Assembly (NCBI GenBank): GCA_032209605.1
Contig: JASFXZ010000003.1
Span: 6,264,807 to 6,328,806 of the forward strand
Source: Mactromeris polynyma
Taxonomy: Eukaryota; Mollusca; Bivalvia; Venerida; Mactridae
Length of the DNA stretch: 64,000 nucleotides
Reading direction: 5' to 3'
Shown one piece after another: positions 15,101-26,304 of the stretch. The notes beneath the pieces were generated by a model. It had not been told where the DNA came from and ran no database searches. It saw nothing but the letters and a program-made list of their open reading frames with translations. Made by a program: the position numbers and the translations under genes. Numbering within the stretch: position 1 is the first letter of the stretch; each line of letters begins with the position of its first letter.

Positions 15101-15286
15101 TGGCCGGCACGTGGCATTATCTAGCGTATCATAATGACAATTAAACACACTCAGAATAGTTTCCTATGTTTGTATGTTGCATGTCTTCTGTGTTTGATTC
15201 TCCATTACTGATGAGAAATTAAAAAACTTACCAACAGCAATAAATGCCACAGCAATAAATCCGTAAATTAATATGTGCGTAACCAT
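127..15286 (-). CDS. Secreted Ig / DB-module / FN3 protein (igdb-like), 5' part of gene
   Basis: Thirteen coding exons on the minus strand join with consistent phases: 15232-15286 (start), 12580-12686, 10375-10477, 9494-9622, 8844-8885, 7766-7906, 6358-6510, 5562-5710, 4188-4326, 2510-2644, 1977-2126, 1134-1294 and 127-298. They give about 545 residues and leave the window in phase 1. Residues 1-21 form a hydrophobic signal peptide (MVTHILIYGFIAVAFIAVVN). Next comes a V-type Ig domain (about 25-130) with its Cys, the Trp of VVWHF and DMGTYQC. A Pro-rich linker follows, then a 12-cysteine DB module (about 146-243, two CC pairs), FN3 (about 244-338), a second 12-Cys DB module (about 340-434) and a second FN3 (about 436-533). 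Ig + DB + FN3 is the architecture of the nematode igdb (Ig-like and fibronectin type-III) proteins. An extracellular adhesion or receptor role is inferred. Whether a membrane segment follows lies outside the window. The start is supported by the signal peptide; a tiny uORF (MML-stop) precedes it in the same exon. Confidence 0.85.
757..1020 (+). repeat. SINE-like retroposon fragment
   Basis: It contains a tRNA B-box-like GGTTTTGAATCCC near 853, followed by text of the kind found in the other SINEs here (TTACTGGTTCTACCCAGG and GGGCACCTGGG). It lies in the intron between the last two exons of the igdb-like gene. The open frame across it is incidental. Confidence 0.45.
2702..3133. repeat. MITE family A, copy 1 (TIR CATGACAAAACCTG)
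   Basis: About 430 bp bounded by inverted repeats: CATGACAAAACCTGTGTTAG near 2718 and its complement, ending in CAGGTTTTGTCATGG, near 3122. A second copy with the same internal order, including GCGCTTAGTTTGTGACGTCA, lies at 52420-52846. It is intronic in the igdb-like gene and has no coding capacity. Confidence 0.75.
3971..4173. repeat. TA-flanked MITE family B, copy 1
   Basis: TIRs of the type CAGTAAAACYTCAATAATAA...TTATTGAGGTTTTACTG sit directly inside TA dinucleotides, as in Tc1/mariner/pogo-type nonautonomous elements. The interior repeats 'gaggtggtcttattatt' three times. It is intronic and noncoding. Confidence 0.75.
4457..5128. repeat. 48-bp minisatellite, 14 copies, intronic
   Basis: Fourteen head-to-tail 48-bp units begin with CAGTCTGCATTATTCTACCA. 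They differ by single substitutions (for example CTTTGAG/CTTAGAG). Because 48 is divisible by 3 and the units lack stops, long frames are open on both strands (plus-strand period SLHYSTSFENVKLTEH). The array sits in the intron between the two halves of the first FN3 domain, so the frames are by-products and probably not genes. Confidence 0.95.
6033..6290. repeat. MITE with 23-bp TIR (family C)
   Basis: A perfect inverted repeat starts TACAATATTTACCTCCCTTG at 6033 and is mirrored by AAGGGAGGTAAATATTGTA ending at 6290. It is 258 bp, intronic and has no coding capacity. Confidence 0.75.
7126..7576. mobile_element. hAT-type MITE with perfect 8-bp TSD
   Basis: The element spans 7134-7568 and is flanked by perfect 8-bp direct repeats GATGCTGG (7126-7133 and 7569-7576). 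Short TIRs (AGGGATGTCATT / AATGCCAGCCCT) and an interior full of ATATCGATAT-type palindromes are seen. An 8-bp duplication and a TIR of the form AGGGCTGGCA fit the hAT superfamily. Confidence 0.75.
8526..8812. repeat. MITE with about 50-bp imperfect TIRs (family D)
   Basis: The left end (GGGGCCTTTTTTCACAAAC, then AGACTGAAACTCAGACTTA) matches the complement of the right end near 8765-8812. A single arm of the same family (CAGAGTTTCAGTCTTAAA to AATAAGGCCCC) lies at 5493-5531, next to the FN3 exon. Noncoding. Confidence 0.65.
9890..10085 (-). repeat. tRNA-derived SINE, intronic
   Basis: On the minus strand a tRNA-like head runs from about 10080 and carries a GTAGGTTTGAATCCC B-box (near 10025). 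The body then ends near a pogo-like MITE. It lies in the intron between the two Ig-domain exons 10375-10477 and 9494-9622. Confidence 0.5.
10094..10266. repeat. TA-flanked MITE family B, copy 2
   Basis: CAATAAAACCTCACTTAAAG...TTGAGGTTTTACTG lies inside TA dinucleotides; same family as 3971-4173. Confidence 0.75.
10645..10807. repeat. TA-flanked MITE family B, copy 3
   Basis: CAGTAAAACCTCAATAATAA...GAGGTTTGACTG lies inside TA dinucleotides. It is only about 380 bp from copy 2, in the adjacent intron. Confidence 0.75.
12007..12493. mobile_element. hAT-type MITE, second copy
   Basis: The element spans about 12015-12485. Its termini TAGAGCTGTCATTGA and CACTGACAGCTCTA are inverted repeats. The interior has the same ATATCGATATATCGA character as 7134-7568. 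The flanking 8-mers CATAAATA and CATGAAAG agree at only five positions, consistent with an old insertion. Confidence 0.6.
13301..13317 (+). repeat. Poly-G run (17 G)
   Basis: Seventeen consecutive G in intron 1 of the igdb-like gene. The length may be unreliable in assembly. The surrounding 12690-15230 is otherwise plain AT-rich intron in which I see no exon. Confidence 0.9.
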
Positions 15287-17530
15287 GGTTAATGTCCTCA
15301 GAGCATCATCTTTGAAATCTGAAATTACAATTAACAGTTTAATGTATAGTATATACTTAACTATTGTCATAGCAACCAAGTATTCTCTTATTTTATCTCA
15401 TCTCCAGTATTTAAGATATTCAGTCATGGAAACAAGAATATATTAAAGATACTTAATAGACATGTAACCAGTATGGTTTTCTTCGCTGTAAATGTTGCAT
15501 GTACTGACAAATTACATGATGGAAAATTCAGTAATACATCTTTGTCAAGGATGTGGTTAGTTACGGATTTACAATGTCGCATGATCATATATTTTGTCAA
15601 GAATCACGTCATCGAAATGGAAAACAAGAAAAAACAAACAACAATGTTGATTTGTTAGCAATTATACATAAACTGTAAATTAACGGGTCTCAAAATTTCA
15701 CTCAGTCAGTGATAGTGTAAAGATCACATGTTAGTACTGATTTCCTAGGAAGCTTGAGCACTGATGAAGTAAACTGAACACTACACATCACTAACATATA
15801 GTAGGGGAGTCAATAAGAGCTGGTAAAATTACCGGTCACTTAAGCATCATCACCTGGCTACATTTCTTGTATGGGTGATCACAATTAAGGAGAATACGAC
15901 CCCCCGAACCCTGCCTGTAACTTTTGACGATTTCCCTGCTAATTCATAAATTAGTGACACGCCTGTATATGTAGTTGAAAAATGAGAGTTAAACCCAAAC
16001 ATAAAATAATAACAGACGTTGCCAAATAGAGCCAGCCTATATCACACATACAAACATATCCTTTGTGCTTATTGTTATAATTATATTTGTTTATCTACAA
16101 CTACAAAGAGTTTAATACATCAAAACATATTAACATGTTTTTTGGCAAATACACAAAATATATGCGACAAAAGGCATAGATTTTCTGAAGAGCACATGAT
16201 GTTACATTGCATGTTTTATATATAATTTCTAATAAGACTGGCATAGAACAACTCATATGAATTTTTACCAGACATGTCAAGCAGTCTTTCGCAAACTGTA
16301 ATTAAATTGGTAAAGGATATATTAAATAAATACAGTATTATTTTGTACTAATTCAATGGTTTAGAACCACAATGCTTAAACCATTATTTACCAACAATTA
16401 TATGTATCTTTGAAATTATTTATATACCTCATTATGTCGTATTTCATGAAACAAGTGAAATAAAATGAATTGAATCAACAGACAAGATCATAGACACTAT
16501 CATAACCAAAATATCTTGAAAAATGGAAAATATTCATTCCATCAAAACTGTTAATGCATGCTTAAGGGTATTTAACTTGAAATTGCCTATTTATTGAATA
16601 TTAAATAATTATCATTATGCAAATAGAAAGTGAAAAACAAGGTAAAAACGTAATTGAAATGTAATTGGAAAGTAGTAAGATCACACAAAATATAATTGCA
16701 ACAAAAATACTGAGAAAATATTGACATAAAGATCCGGCATGAGCTGCAACTACAAGTATTAATTATCTTCACATTATAAACCATTCAATTAAGCCAGACC
16801 AAGAAATTGTACACCAGAATTGCATGTAATCATTCAGACACTTCAGGATATATATTACCTTTCCTCAAAACGTATGGTAACAAGATACACTTTGTATACA
16901 GGAATTTCATTTTATTCAACAGGAATGTTTAATGAATGTTAACTTAATGCATAACATGACATAAATACTGAACTAGCAATTCAAGTAGTAAACATATTTT
17001 CTAACAATACTTGTGACCAAACTTGTCTGATTCCTTAGAAATTGATCACAATAATTCATGCTCATCAAAACTTTCATTCATACAGATAGAAAAAGACGTT
17101 AGCAAATACACTATATCAGTTCTTTTATACACATACATTTAGCACTTTCTTGAGTTTGTTCCTCAACATACACATTGGCGTATACTAGAAAAGTCAGTAA
17201 TAAAACATTTCTTTTACCTGTACAAAGTCAATACTTCCACACCTAGGACTGAATTCAATATGAGATAGAACTGGACATTACACAAACAGTGACAAGCCTA
17301 TGTGTTGATATAATTAACAAGGTTTACATGTTTATGTTTAGCACGCATGCAGAATGTGTGCGATACAGATACTGAACAGCTGAGTTTCCAAAAGGCAGCG
17401 TGTCTGAGTATTTTCCCAGACCATTCCTAGCTTCCCCATTCCCATACATGTTTACCCTTGCACCTCCTCAGTCCTTAATGTTTTGTAGACTGTTGTTTCC
17501 GCGGTCCGGTCCGATACATTTAGCACCCTG
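15287..17530 (-). promoter_or_regulatory. 5' leader and possible promoter of the igdb-like gene
   Basis: The start-codon exon begins at 15318 after a good minus-strand acceptor (TTTCAG), so at least one upstream noncoding exon must exist. A candidate donor (CAG|GTAAAAG, minus strand) lies at 17218. Just upstream of it, 17380-17530 is the only locally GC/CpG-richer stretch (CCGCGGTCCGG near 17500). I therefore suggest a noncoding exon and promoter around 17.2-17.5 kb. No TATA box or start site is evident. This is inference. Confidence 0.3.
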
Positions 17531-18232
17531 TGAAACAGCACACATTTAGTTAGAGGTCTTACCATCTGGTTTATATCTGGGACAAATTTGAAACTAAAGT
17601 CAGCTCGGATCTATAAAATTCTAGTATTTCAGCATCAGTAAAGTTGTAAATATTTCAATATATCCCCATACCCATGCGATGATGACCACTAAACTTAATT
17701 GTAATTTGTAACTGAAGTTTCTAATCTTAAGTTCTAAAATATCGACTGAAATAACGATAAATATGGATAAATATGTGCTTAATCCTTAAATACAAATATC
17801 TGAGTTCACACAATGAATAAACTACAAATTTACAATTCAGATTGTTATATTATGTTGATGATATAAATGTATGCCTGAGGTGTTGTTTACTTTTCAATTC
17901 ACTAAATACTTAGAAGGCTATTATTACTATTTACTTATAGAATTTCAAAGGTCAATGCACTGTCTAGTATTGGTCAGTAACCTTGAGACACACCAAGGTC
18001 AACTGATCATTGAATACAGCTTAAATAGTTGACAGACAAACTTTTTAAAACAAAAATGAACCAATGAAATGTCAAGAGCTTTTTATTAAATAATTCAATC
18101 CAAAGTGGTTTTCAAATGCATTTCAGTTTAAAGAAGAAGCATAAACTGACAAAAGTCTTTACACTATTTTGTCAGCTTTGTATAGCTTAACATCTGGAGC
18201 AGCTTCCCCTCTTGAATCAATGATATGAGACC
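15319..18232. other. AT-rich non-genic stretch, no recognisable exon
   Basis: Apart from the possible 5' noncoding exon near 17.2 kb I see no splice-bounded exon, conserved motif or strong repeat. The open frames here are short and of low complexity. Confidence 0.5.
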
Positions 18233-18474
18233 AGGGCCTGATCTCTCAACACATCTCAAATAGAAATCTCAGCTCAATATGAGATTTTGCTAAAATAGAG
18301 ACTGGGGTTGAGACAAATCTCATTTGAATCTTTTGAAAAAAATTGAGAAAAAAACTCATATCACCTTTTTCGTTTTGTAATACCGATTTTGAGTCCGATC
18401 TCAGCTGAGGAAAATCTCAACGATTTGAGACAATATTTGAGCTGAGATTTAGCTCAAATTGAGATGTTTCGGGA
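18233..18474. repeat. MITE with CATCTCAAAT / AATCTCAGCTC termini (family E)
   Basis: The left part (CATCTCAAATAGAAATCTCA) is mirrored by the right part (GAGCTGAGATTT...TTGAGATG). The interior is a dense series of 'gagat/atctc' palindromic words. Noncoding. Confidence 0.6.
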
Positions 18475-18610
18475 GTTTAACTAAAATGCATACAAAGAAT
18501 ATACATCAATGACTCACCAGTTTTTCCCCTAGAACCAGATAATCTTAATATTAGAAAATTATATGTACAATTGTACAAAGCATACCATTACTTAACCATT
18601 TACAAGAATA

Positions 18611-18833
18611 CAATGAAACCTCAACAATAAAACCACCACTGGTTCTGAATTAAGTAGGTCTGAGTTGTGAGATAATGAGCTCATCGCATTAAAATATGGA
18701 GGGAGAATTAAAACGGCTTCCATGAAAATACAGTCTTTATTTAACGGGATGGTAGCAAACTTTTTTTAGTTTGTCTTTTTTTCCTTAATGAGATGGTCTT
18801 AATTTCAAAGTGGTTTTAAAGCGAGTTTTGTTC
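18611..18833. repeat. TA-flanked MITE family B, degraded copy 4
   Basis: CAATGAAACCTCAACAATAA at the left end and a diverged complement (GGTCTTAATTTCAAAGTGG...GAGTTTTGTTC) at the right end, both next to TA. Confidence 0.5.
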
Positions 18834-19499
18834 TATATTTTAAACCCTGTTTCTACATGTTGAGTAATAAATATTCATTAATTTCTTATAACAAAAAAAT
18901 CAAGAAAATATGACAAATTGAAGTCATAAATCTACACAGACATTCAATAATGATTAACCTGACACCGAGACAATTCTTCGTATTACAATTTACTAATACC
19001 TGCACAAGTCAACATAAAACCATCCCTTGAAAATTACACAACTTGAAAAAAACAAGTACAGCAATATCTAATTCTAATATTCATACATGTCTATTTCAAA
19101 CATTCACTGGACCGTGATATTTGAATGGGTTATTTTTCTAATTTTATATAACCCTATACTCGACATACATCTCGCATACTGGTGGTTTCATACACTTTTA
19201 ACTGTTTAATATAAGGTTTTAAATGTTAAAAAGGTATGAAGCAGAAAAAAATACTTTACAAACATTACAGTTCATGTCAACTGATCAGAATAAACATATA
19301 CTATACACTTGTGACATTATAGATAATGGAAGCTTTAAGGTAAGAAAAATATTATAACAATCGTAAACCACACTATAAAACCTAAATAATACAGACCTGG
19401 GTATATAAATCAATAACATAAAGGTGCATTTATGAAACAGTATATAAACTGCGTTTCTGTGGGTCTATTCCACTCTTAAAATGAAATATAAATAAATCC

Positions 19500-19650
19500 A
19501 AGGTCATTTGCTCTCCACTTCTGATTCATGTGTCGAAGCAGTCAGTCAGACGCCCATAAGAGAACATATTAGTGCTTGGGTCAGTTACCCAGAAACACTG
19601 GTTAGGTCAACTGTAGGTCAACTGACCTTTGTACATAACTGAAGTACTGT
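19500..19650 (+). repeat. SINE central block without head
   Basis: It shares CTGATTCATG, TTGGGTCAGTTACCCAG-like text and GGTTAGGTCAACTG with the SINE at 48743-48985. The tRNA head was not recognised. Confidence 0.55.
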
Positions 19651-19880
19651 TGAAAGATGGTGTTCATATCAAACACAACAATATAGGCAATCTAGCTAGT
19701 CTTAATAAACATTTCATACATAGGCACATCAGGTCACATTGCACGTCCAAAGAAGCATTTAACCCACAAAAACAGAGAATTCTTAAAAAAGTAATCCAAG
19801 TTTACTAGTTGTACAGTATAATTATATACATTCAAACAGTTGATATTCTTAAGCCTCATGATGAATTCAATAAGAGGGTA

Positions 19881-20057
19881 CAGTCGGACCTCGTTTATGC
19901 GACAAACTTTTATCTGAATACTGGGTATCATTTGAAATAAATATCAGGTCCCGATGTACCTTCTTATACATGTCGAATTGAAATGGTTATTCAAAACCAT
20001 GTATTATTTGAAATAAAATTTCAGACCTGATGAATTCCAATGTACGAGGTCCGACTT
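19881..20057. repeat. TA-flanked MITE with CAGTCGGACCTCG termini
   Basis: A 177-bp element starts CAGTCGGACCTCG and ends CGAGGTCCGACTT, flanked by TA. The interior shows a second inverted pair (ATTTGAAATAAATATCAGG and related). The terminus form is pogo/Tigger-like. Confidence 0.65.
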
Positions 20058-20646
20058 TATTTTTATAACTAATGTACATTCCAGTATACATATATGATGT
20101 ATTTAAATAATGATGACATACAGTAAAATACTATAGATCTATATTTAGCAATTGAACCATGTCTGCGTCTGTATCATATACAAATATGCTGGGAATTGAC
20201 AAGTATCTTAACAACTTATGCATCTTAATAGCTGCATTCTGTCATCAGATTCATACACTAGTAACTGGTATATGTGACCCTTGTTATAAAACATATACTT
20301 AACATCCCTGTATTAAAGTATGTAAATCTACTTAGTATGAACTTAATACATATTGATACGAAAATATGTCACAAAAATTTACATATGTTTGTTGGATTAC
20401 ACCTTAGGCCATTACAAATTCATTTCTAGATACTCATATAATAATATATACTCATGCATTTATGGAAATTGATACTACTGATGATGCTCGTCATACAAGG
20501 CCTTTTCGCATTATTTTTTTTGGGGGGGGATAAAGTATATCGAAGGTGCACGACAACAAGAAGGGTGAAAATCAAGCATTAAGTTTATCATAGCCTAGTT
20601 GATACATACAAGAAATATATCTGTAACTGTCATTACATTGTAATCC

Positions 20647-20820
20647 AGGGCTCTAACTAGAACTTCAGAACAGGGAGAAGTGTTTGTGGAATTACAGCAT
20701 TTTCACCCTCTTTAAGGCATTTTTACATAGGAAAACTTCTCCCTCAGTTCAAATTAGGGAGAAGTCAGATCATTTTGGGGGACTATTTCTCCCATTTCTA
20801 CCTCTACTGTGAGAGCCCTG
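20647..20820. repeat. Short TIR element CAGGGCTCT...AGAGCCCTG
   Basis: CAGGGCTCTAACTAG at the left is mirrored by AGAGCCCTG at the right, about 174 bp apart. The termini resemble those of 54792-55354. The interior mentions 'ggagaag/cttctcc' twice in inverted order. hAT-like termini; no clear TSD. Confidence 0.55.
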
Positions 20821-21147
20821 TAACCACAGTTTAATCATAAAAAATCTCACAGCTATAATTACCATAAAAGTACACAAGTGTTAAGTAAATAAGAAAATGT
20901 GGTAGCCATGTGTTATTCATTATGCTATATATAATTTTTGCCAATGGTTACATACACCATGACCGAAAGCTACCAGTTTTAAATGCTGCGTTCATGTTTC
21001 CTCATTAACTGTCCAACATAATGCATTACATTTGCAAACATATCTTTGTCATAATGTCATTTTACTTCATACAACAAACGAGATTAATAATAACCACAAC
21101 AGCACATGCAGAATATATCTAGTGTTTGGTCCAAGACTATAGTACCT

Positions 21148-21358
21148 CAGGGTTTTCCCTAGGATTTTCAGCTAGGGGTACTTGGACCCACTTGTTTGAC
21201 AAATTGGGGGTCCTTAGCAAATTTGTAGGGTCCCAGATATGCAGTTTATACTTGACAAATGTTTATTTATCCCAGGGATGCACAGTAAGTTGAAATGGGA
21301 GTCCCTAGAAAGAAAAGGGAGTCAGGAACTCAAGATTTCTGCATCAGGGAAATTCCTG
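21148..21358. repeat. Possible TIR element CAGGGTTTTCCCT...AATTCCTG
   Basis: The imperfect terminal inversion CAGGGTTTTCCCTAGG versus CAGGGAAATTCCTG is seen. GTACCT occurs on both outer sides. The call is tentative. Confidence 0.35.
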
Positions 21359-23173
21359 GTACCTACTTCTTTACTCAGATTCTATACTACATGAATTAAC
21401 AATATACCGGATTTTCCTTAATAAATGGCTTTATGCCCTCAGGGGCATTACATTATGAGAAGGGGGCGTTAATTAGAGGAGGGACATTTATATGGGAATA
21501 TTCGACATTCTGCTCAATAACCAAAGTCAAGTAACATCTTGTTTCACATTATTGCTAACTATATTATTAGGTTGGTGCACCATAAAATGGAGGAAATAAG
21601 TTTTTCTTCACATTATATGAAGCATTCATGTTGCGATCAATTCTATACCCATAAAACAACATGGCATGTTGCATATCACAAATAACTTACCAGGCTAAGG
21701 TTTACATGCTTGGGTAATTTAATTTTTTCATATTTACCCGCTTTAATATTCATAGATTCACGAAGGCCTGTAATTCCCTCTTCAATATAAGCAGTTTAAT
21801 GTTGTATCTACCCAAGGTAAGTGGAACTGTCGTTATTTATATCAAACAAAATACATTTAAAATTTTGTGGTTATGCCAATTTTCATTAAAATTTCTGTGT
21901 TCTAGCAGTTACTTTACTTCCAAAATAGTAATGAACAGTCAGATGCAAACTTTTGTATTATTACCTTCATAAAAACAAGAATTAAGGCGTCTTTAGATAG
22001 ACAGAAAAAAGTATAAATGGGATCATTGGGCAAAAACCAGTAATCTAATATTAGTAACAGTGATTTAAAACCTTAAATGCATACACAATCAAAACATATG
22101 TGTGACTGATGTTAACCAGGTAGGATTGATGGAAATACAAATGAAGATATAACAAGAAAGAACAGCTAACAGTGATAATCACTGGCCTTTTTCAGGATGT
22201 AAACTAATACAATTCACCACCCCAAGTGTAAATATTGAGAAGAAATTAATACTATCCAAACAGCTCCAGTAAAAGCAAAGATATTTTGGGAAATCTAATA
22301 TTCTAATTTGAGTACCGGGATCAGTGACCTTGACTTAAGTTCAAGAACCCAACCTCTGAGTGTTCAAGCGTGAATACAACTGAAGTTATCCTGTCTGAAA
22401 ATTAAGCTCAACAAAATTCACACAAAATGAATAAACATACAGACAATGACAACACCGACGACAACACTGATGACAACACTGACGACAATCCAGTGACAGA
22501 AATCATCACCTGACCTTCTTTCTAATAATGGCGAAACATTCTGGCAGAACTGATTCAATACATGTATTTTATATTTATAGTATATATTTATACCTTATTA
22601 TTGCCAATTTAGCAAGATTTAATCTTTCAATTGAATTGACAGTGTCTATCATATGCACCTTTATATGATTTAAATCCCCAATGAAATTATGACAAATAGA
22701 AATAATATTGACAACTCTTGGTGAATTACTGTAATTATTGGGTCCAATGACCTGGATTCACCTTCAACAGTGTGACCCTTATACATGTATCAATGCTGCT
22801 TTTATCTATAATCACCAATCTGACATTGTCTATCCTTCACATAATTATATCCCAATAACTTACTAAATTAAATGTATCCACATTTCCCCTATTACCTGTG
22901 AATATAAGGCTAACTTTAAACATATTGGGTTGGAGGGGCAACTAAAAATATACCTCAATTGTCAGGAGTTAACCAAAAAAGAAAAACGTTAAGACTGGTA
23001 AAAAATAATATTTGTGGCACCGCAGAAATAATGATTTCAGCCCTGAATCGGGAGCATCCATAGAGCACAATCCCAATGCATATCGGACATTGTCATACAA
23101 ATTCCTCTACCATTCAGTAAAACTTTTACTTTCAGTAGTTTGGTTTGTTTGAGTCGTATGCTTTTTTCAAAAG

Positions 23174-24043
23174 TACAGTGGAACTTTGAAACCTAGAACT
23201 GTCGTAGGATCTAGCAATTAGTTTCATGTATTCAATGTATTGATCGAAGTGTCAATAGTATACATGTGTATTTACAAACTTACTGTCCCTGGTACTAAGC
23301 ATGCCATATAAAAGTATGAATTTTATGCGTTGTTTGTTTTTTCATCCTATTGAATGCATGTCGATCAATGTTTACTCTTATTTACATCATGGAATTATAA
23401 CGACAATTTTATATTTTTAGACGCACAGTATTAACACAGGTATCGTTCATGGATGACATACAACAAGAGTATACATCAATTCATGAAATTCGAACATACA
23501 TTATGCATTACAAAAATGATAAAGATAATTAATTTCAGGACTGATTTATACCAATATTGACATTTCCATGGATTTCTGTTTAAGATATTATAATAAAAAA
23601 CTGTAAATTGTTGTTTTAGAATTTTATTCACTCTGAAATTCAATAGATAATTAACAAATAAATTTCCCGTTTGGCTTCATTTAATATTTAAAAGATCTAA
23701 TAAGTGATTTGTTTATCACATAACTACATGGTATATAGTACAGCTGTCAAGCAATTAACACAACATGCAAATGAAATGTGTTGCCAATCTCACCCTTCAA
23801 CAAACAAAAGGTCCTTGAAAGGTGTTAAGTACTGTATTGTTCGACCTATCTATGGTGCAAAATGTATGAAATGGTAGCTAGGGATCGCAAATCATGTTTG
23901 AGTGTTCGACCTATCTCTCTTCAAGTGATCTGCAGTTAGATACTATGAAATAAGACAGGATATCTCAGGACTGAAGAACCCGTTCGAGCTATCTACTGTG
24001 TTTGAGCCAATACTGTTTGAGATTTCGAGGTTCTACTGTATTG
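23174..24043. repeat. Possible 870-bp pogo-like nonautonomous element
   Basis: The left end TACAGTGGAACTTTGAAACC and the right end GATTTCGAGGTTCTACTGTA are inverted repeats with TA at both edges. CAGTRGAACYTYGAAA is a pogo/Tigger-like terminus. No transposase frame lies between them. Confidence 0.45.
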
Positions 24044-25059
24044 CAGCTATGTATGTAACCAGTGTTTCTGGATTACCAACAAGTACTTAGTTGTTTTTTC
24101 CGCAATTTTTGACAGTTAAACAGAGAAAAGGTTAACAAAAATTAGAACTTATTTTGATGTGGTTTAGTAAAAAAATCACTCAGCATTCATATGAAATGTT
24201 CATTTAATACTAATTTATCATCATGTGTAGCAAATGTGCTCAAGTAAAACCTAATTGCTGTAATTTAAGTTGACAACAAGTTAAAAATGAAAATATCGAG
24301 AATTAAATAAGAGAGCACTTACTGAGGCCAATTAGTAATATAAAATCCATTCACTTTCTGAATGCTCTGCTAATAGACTACCATACAAACTTTTATCATT
24401 CCATGGATACAAAACTAAAAATCGCATAATAATTTGAACAAATTACTTTTTTAAATACAAATTCAAGATTTAGAAATATACGGTAATTAAACATGAGAAA
24501 GATTACATTCTATTACGACATACTTGCATGCACAGTTAATATTGAGATCCTATAAAAGGCATGAATTTACTTTTTAAGAGGATGAAAATAGGAAATAGTT
24601 AACGGCAAACGCTACAAAGTTTACATTTCTGTTTCCCAACCTGGTATTCATGACCTTTGAGTGGTACGAATATGTAAAGTTAGAATCATCTGGTATTAAA
24701 ATTTGATAATCTTGTTTTCTGACTGCACATACCTACAATGATGTGCTTGTGTGAGGGGAATTTTGTCACAATATAGGAAAAATGTACCTTGCAGATAGGG
24801 GAATGTGGTCCAGAATATAATCTGAATTGTTCGTTTATATACATACATTCAAGGCTTGGGTATGACTATGTGAATTTATAAACCTTAATTCACAAATACA
24901 ATTATAAAATTGAATTTGCAAATATGACTTTTTTACAAATATTTAAAAATTAAGCTCATGACAGTAAACAAATTCCACACATACAAAATTTACCAATAGA
25001 TTTCAACCAATAATGATTTAGATGAACTTCAAATGTCACAGAAATATCAGTGTACCTTT

Positions 25060-25375
25060 ACCTTACTACATGACTGTATCGTCGTACTAATAAGGCCTTA
25101 TGATAGCCAGCGAAGTTAAACTCATTGAGAAAGAACATGAGACTGACACACTCTGTGTATGAATTGGTCTTGAATCAAATGGTGTAAGTTCAAGTAATAA
25201 GACACTATCAAGTATTTTAGTGTTTAATTTCGCGGGTTGGCAATTACATGCATATGATAAATCATCAGACTGAAGTACAATATGCGGATAAAGAGTTCCT
25301 AATGTGTAGGGCTCAAACCAATGACCCCTCAATACTAGTATGGCACTCTACCAACTGTGCCAACCAGGCCAACCA
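25060..25375 (-). repeat. tRNA-derived SINE, minus strand
   Basis: On the minus strand from about 25375 the head reads with an A-box-like CACAGTTGGTAGAGTGCC and a B-box-like TTGGTTTGAGCCC. About 250 bp of body follow, containing a block similar to other SINEs here. No intact cloverleaf. Confidence 0.65.
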
Positions 25376-25452
25376 ACTTACCCCACATAGTTACAAGATC
25401 ATGAAAAATTAAAATATGACATCCTTTGTACTGTTTCCTGGTAAGACATCAC

Positions 25453-25545
25453 CAAGGTTAGCTCAGTTGATTGAATGCTGTATTTGTGTTTGAGGGGAAC
25501 ATGGGTTCAAGCCCCACATAGGGCGCACTTATTTCCCCCCCCCCC
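25453..25545 (+). repeat. tRNA-like SINE head, plus strand
   Basis: GGTTAGCTCAGTTGATTGAA (A-box-like) and ATGGGTTCAAGCCCCAC (B-box-like) are spaced as in a tRNA. The acceptor stem does not close. It lies head-to-head with the SINE at 25060-25375. Confidence 0.6.
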
Positions 25546-25639
25546 TTGATTTACTTCTTGAACATCTGCTGTTACGGTCGCAAGTAGGATCAACTTATAT
25601 TATAACAGCTTCTGTAACTGATACCCAGGTGTTTTCCGA

Positions 25640-25885
25640 ATAAACTGCATAATTTTTTCATATGGATGAGGTCACAAAGACGTTTTTTAAATGTGTTCTA
25701 AGATGGTGACGCTACAACATTATCAGGTAACGAGTTCCATTTGCAAGAGAACAAGTGTTTACGTATTTCTCTCTTACTTTCCTCTTGATTTATTTCAATA
25801 TGATGCGGGACAATGAGATAGTAATTTCGATGACACAAACAGTTTCTGGAACTGAATCTGAGGTCACAAAATCTCGGCAATGTCC
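25640..25885 (-). pseudogene. LINE ORF2 C-terminal remnant
   Basis: The minus-strand frame 25880-25698 contains RNYYLIVPH and, after a stretch, KWNSLPDNVVASPS. After a stop it continues as NTFKKRLCDL. The pattern 'WNSLP..VV.A.S...FK.RLD' is the usual C-terminal tail of non-LTR reverse transcriptase ORFs. It is a short dead fragment with an in-frame stop. Confidence 0.65.
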
Positions 25886-26304
25886 AGTTAATAGTCTCAC
25901 CTGAAGTGAAAATGTAAATTTTACGGAATGAAAATAATTGATTTCTTTGAAATTGATACTATGCTCATTTTTTGTTCATTTGTTTATCTAACCAAACATG
26001 AAAAATATATTTCCTATAGTTAAAACATCAATAAACATGCAATAAAAAAGAATGAACTCATAATGCATTAATCCATATTTGTTGAAGACTTTATGATGTT
26101 TGTTATAATATTATAAAATAAAATAAAAAATCCACTTTTTTTAAGAATCAGGCTACTTTACAGGTTTTGACTGATGGTAATATGATAAACATATATTTTT
26201 TCAATCTGTTATAGTGCATTGCAATGGTTCTTATTAGAGATGTTTTACTGCTCCATTGTAACAACAATACTGGATAAAGCCGATTCAAATATTTTATGTT
26301 CAGA

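Larger units (their letters stand above)
20058..25059. other. Gene desert with scattered degraded repeats
   Basis: No exon with flanking splice signals and protein character is visible. Recognisable items are three TIR-bounded pieces, listed separately. The rest is AT-rich sequence. Confidence 0.5.

Noticed and set aside
25087..25332. 81-codon minus-strand frame
   Set aside because: It lies entirely within a SINE and has no domain.
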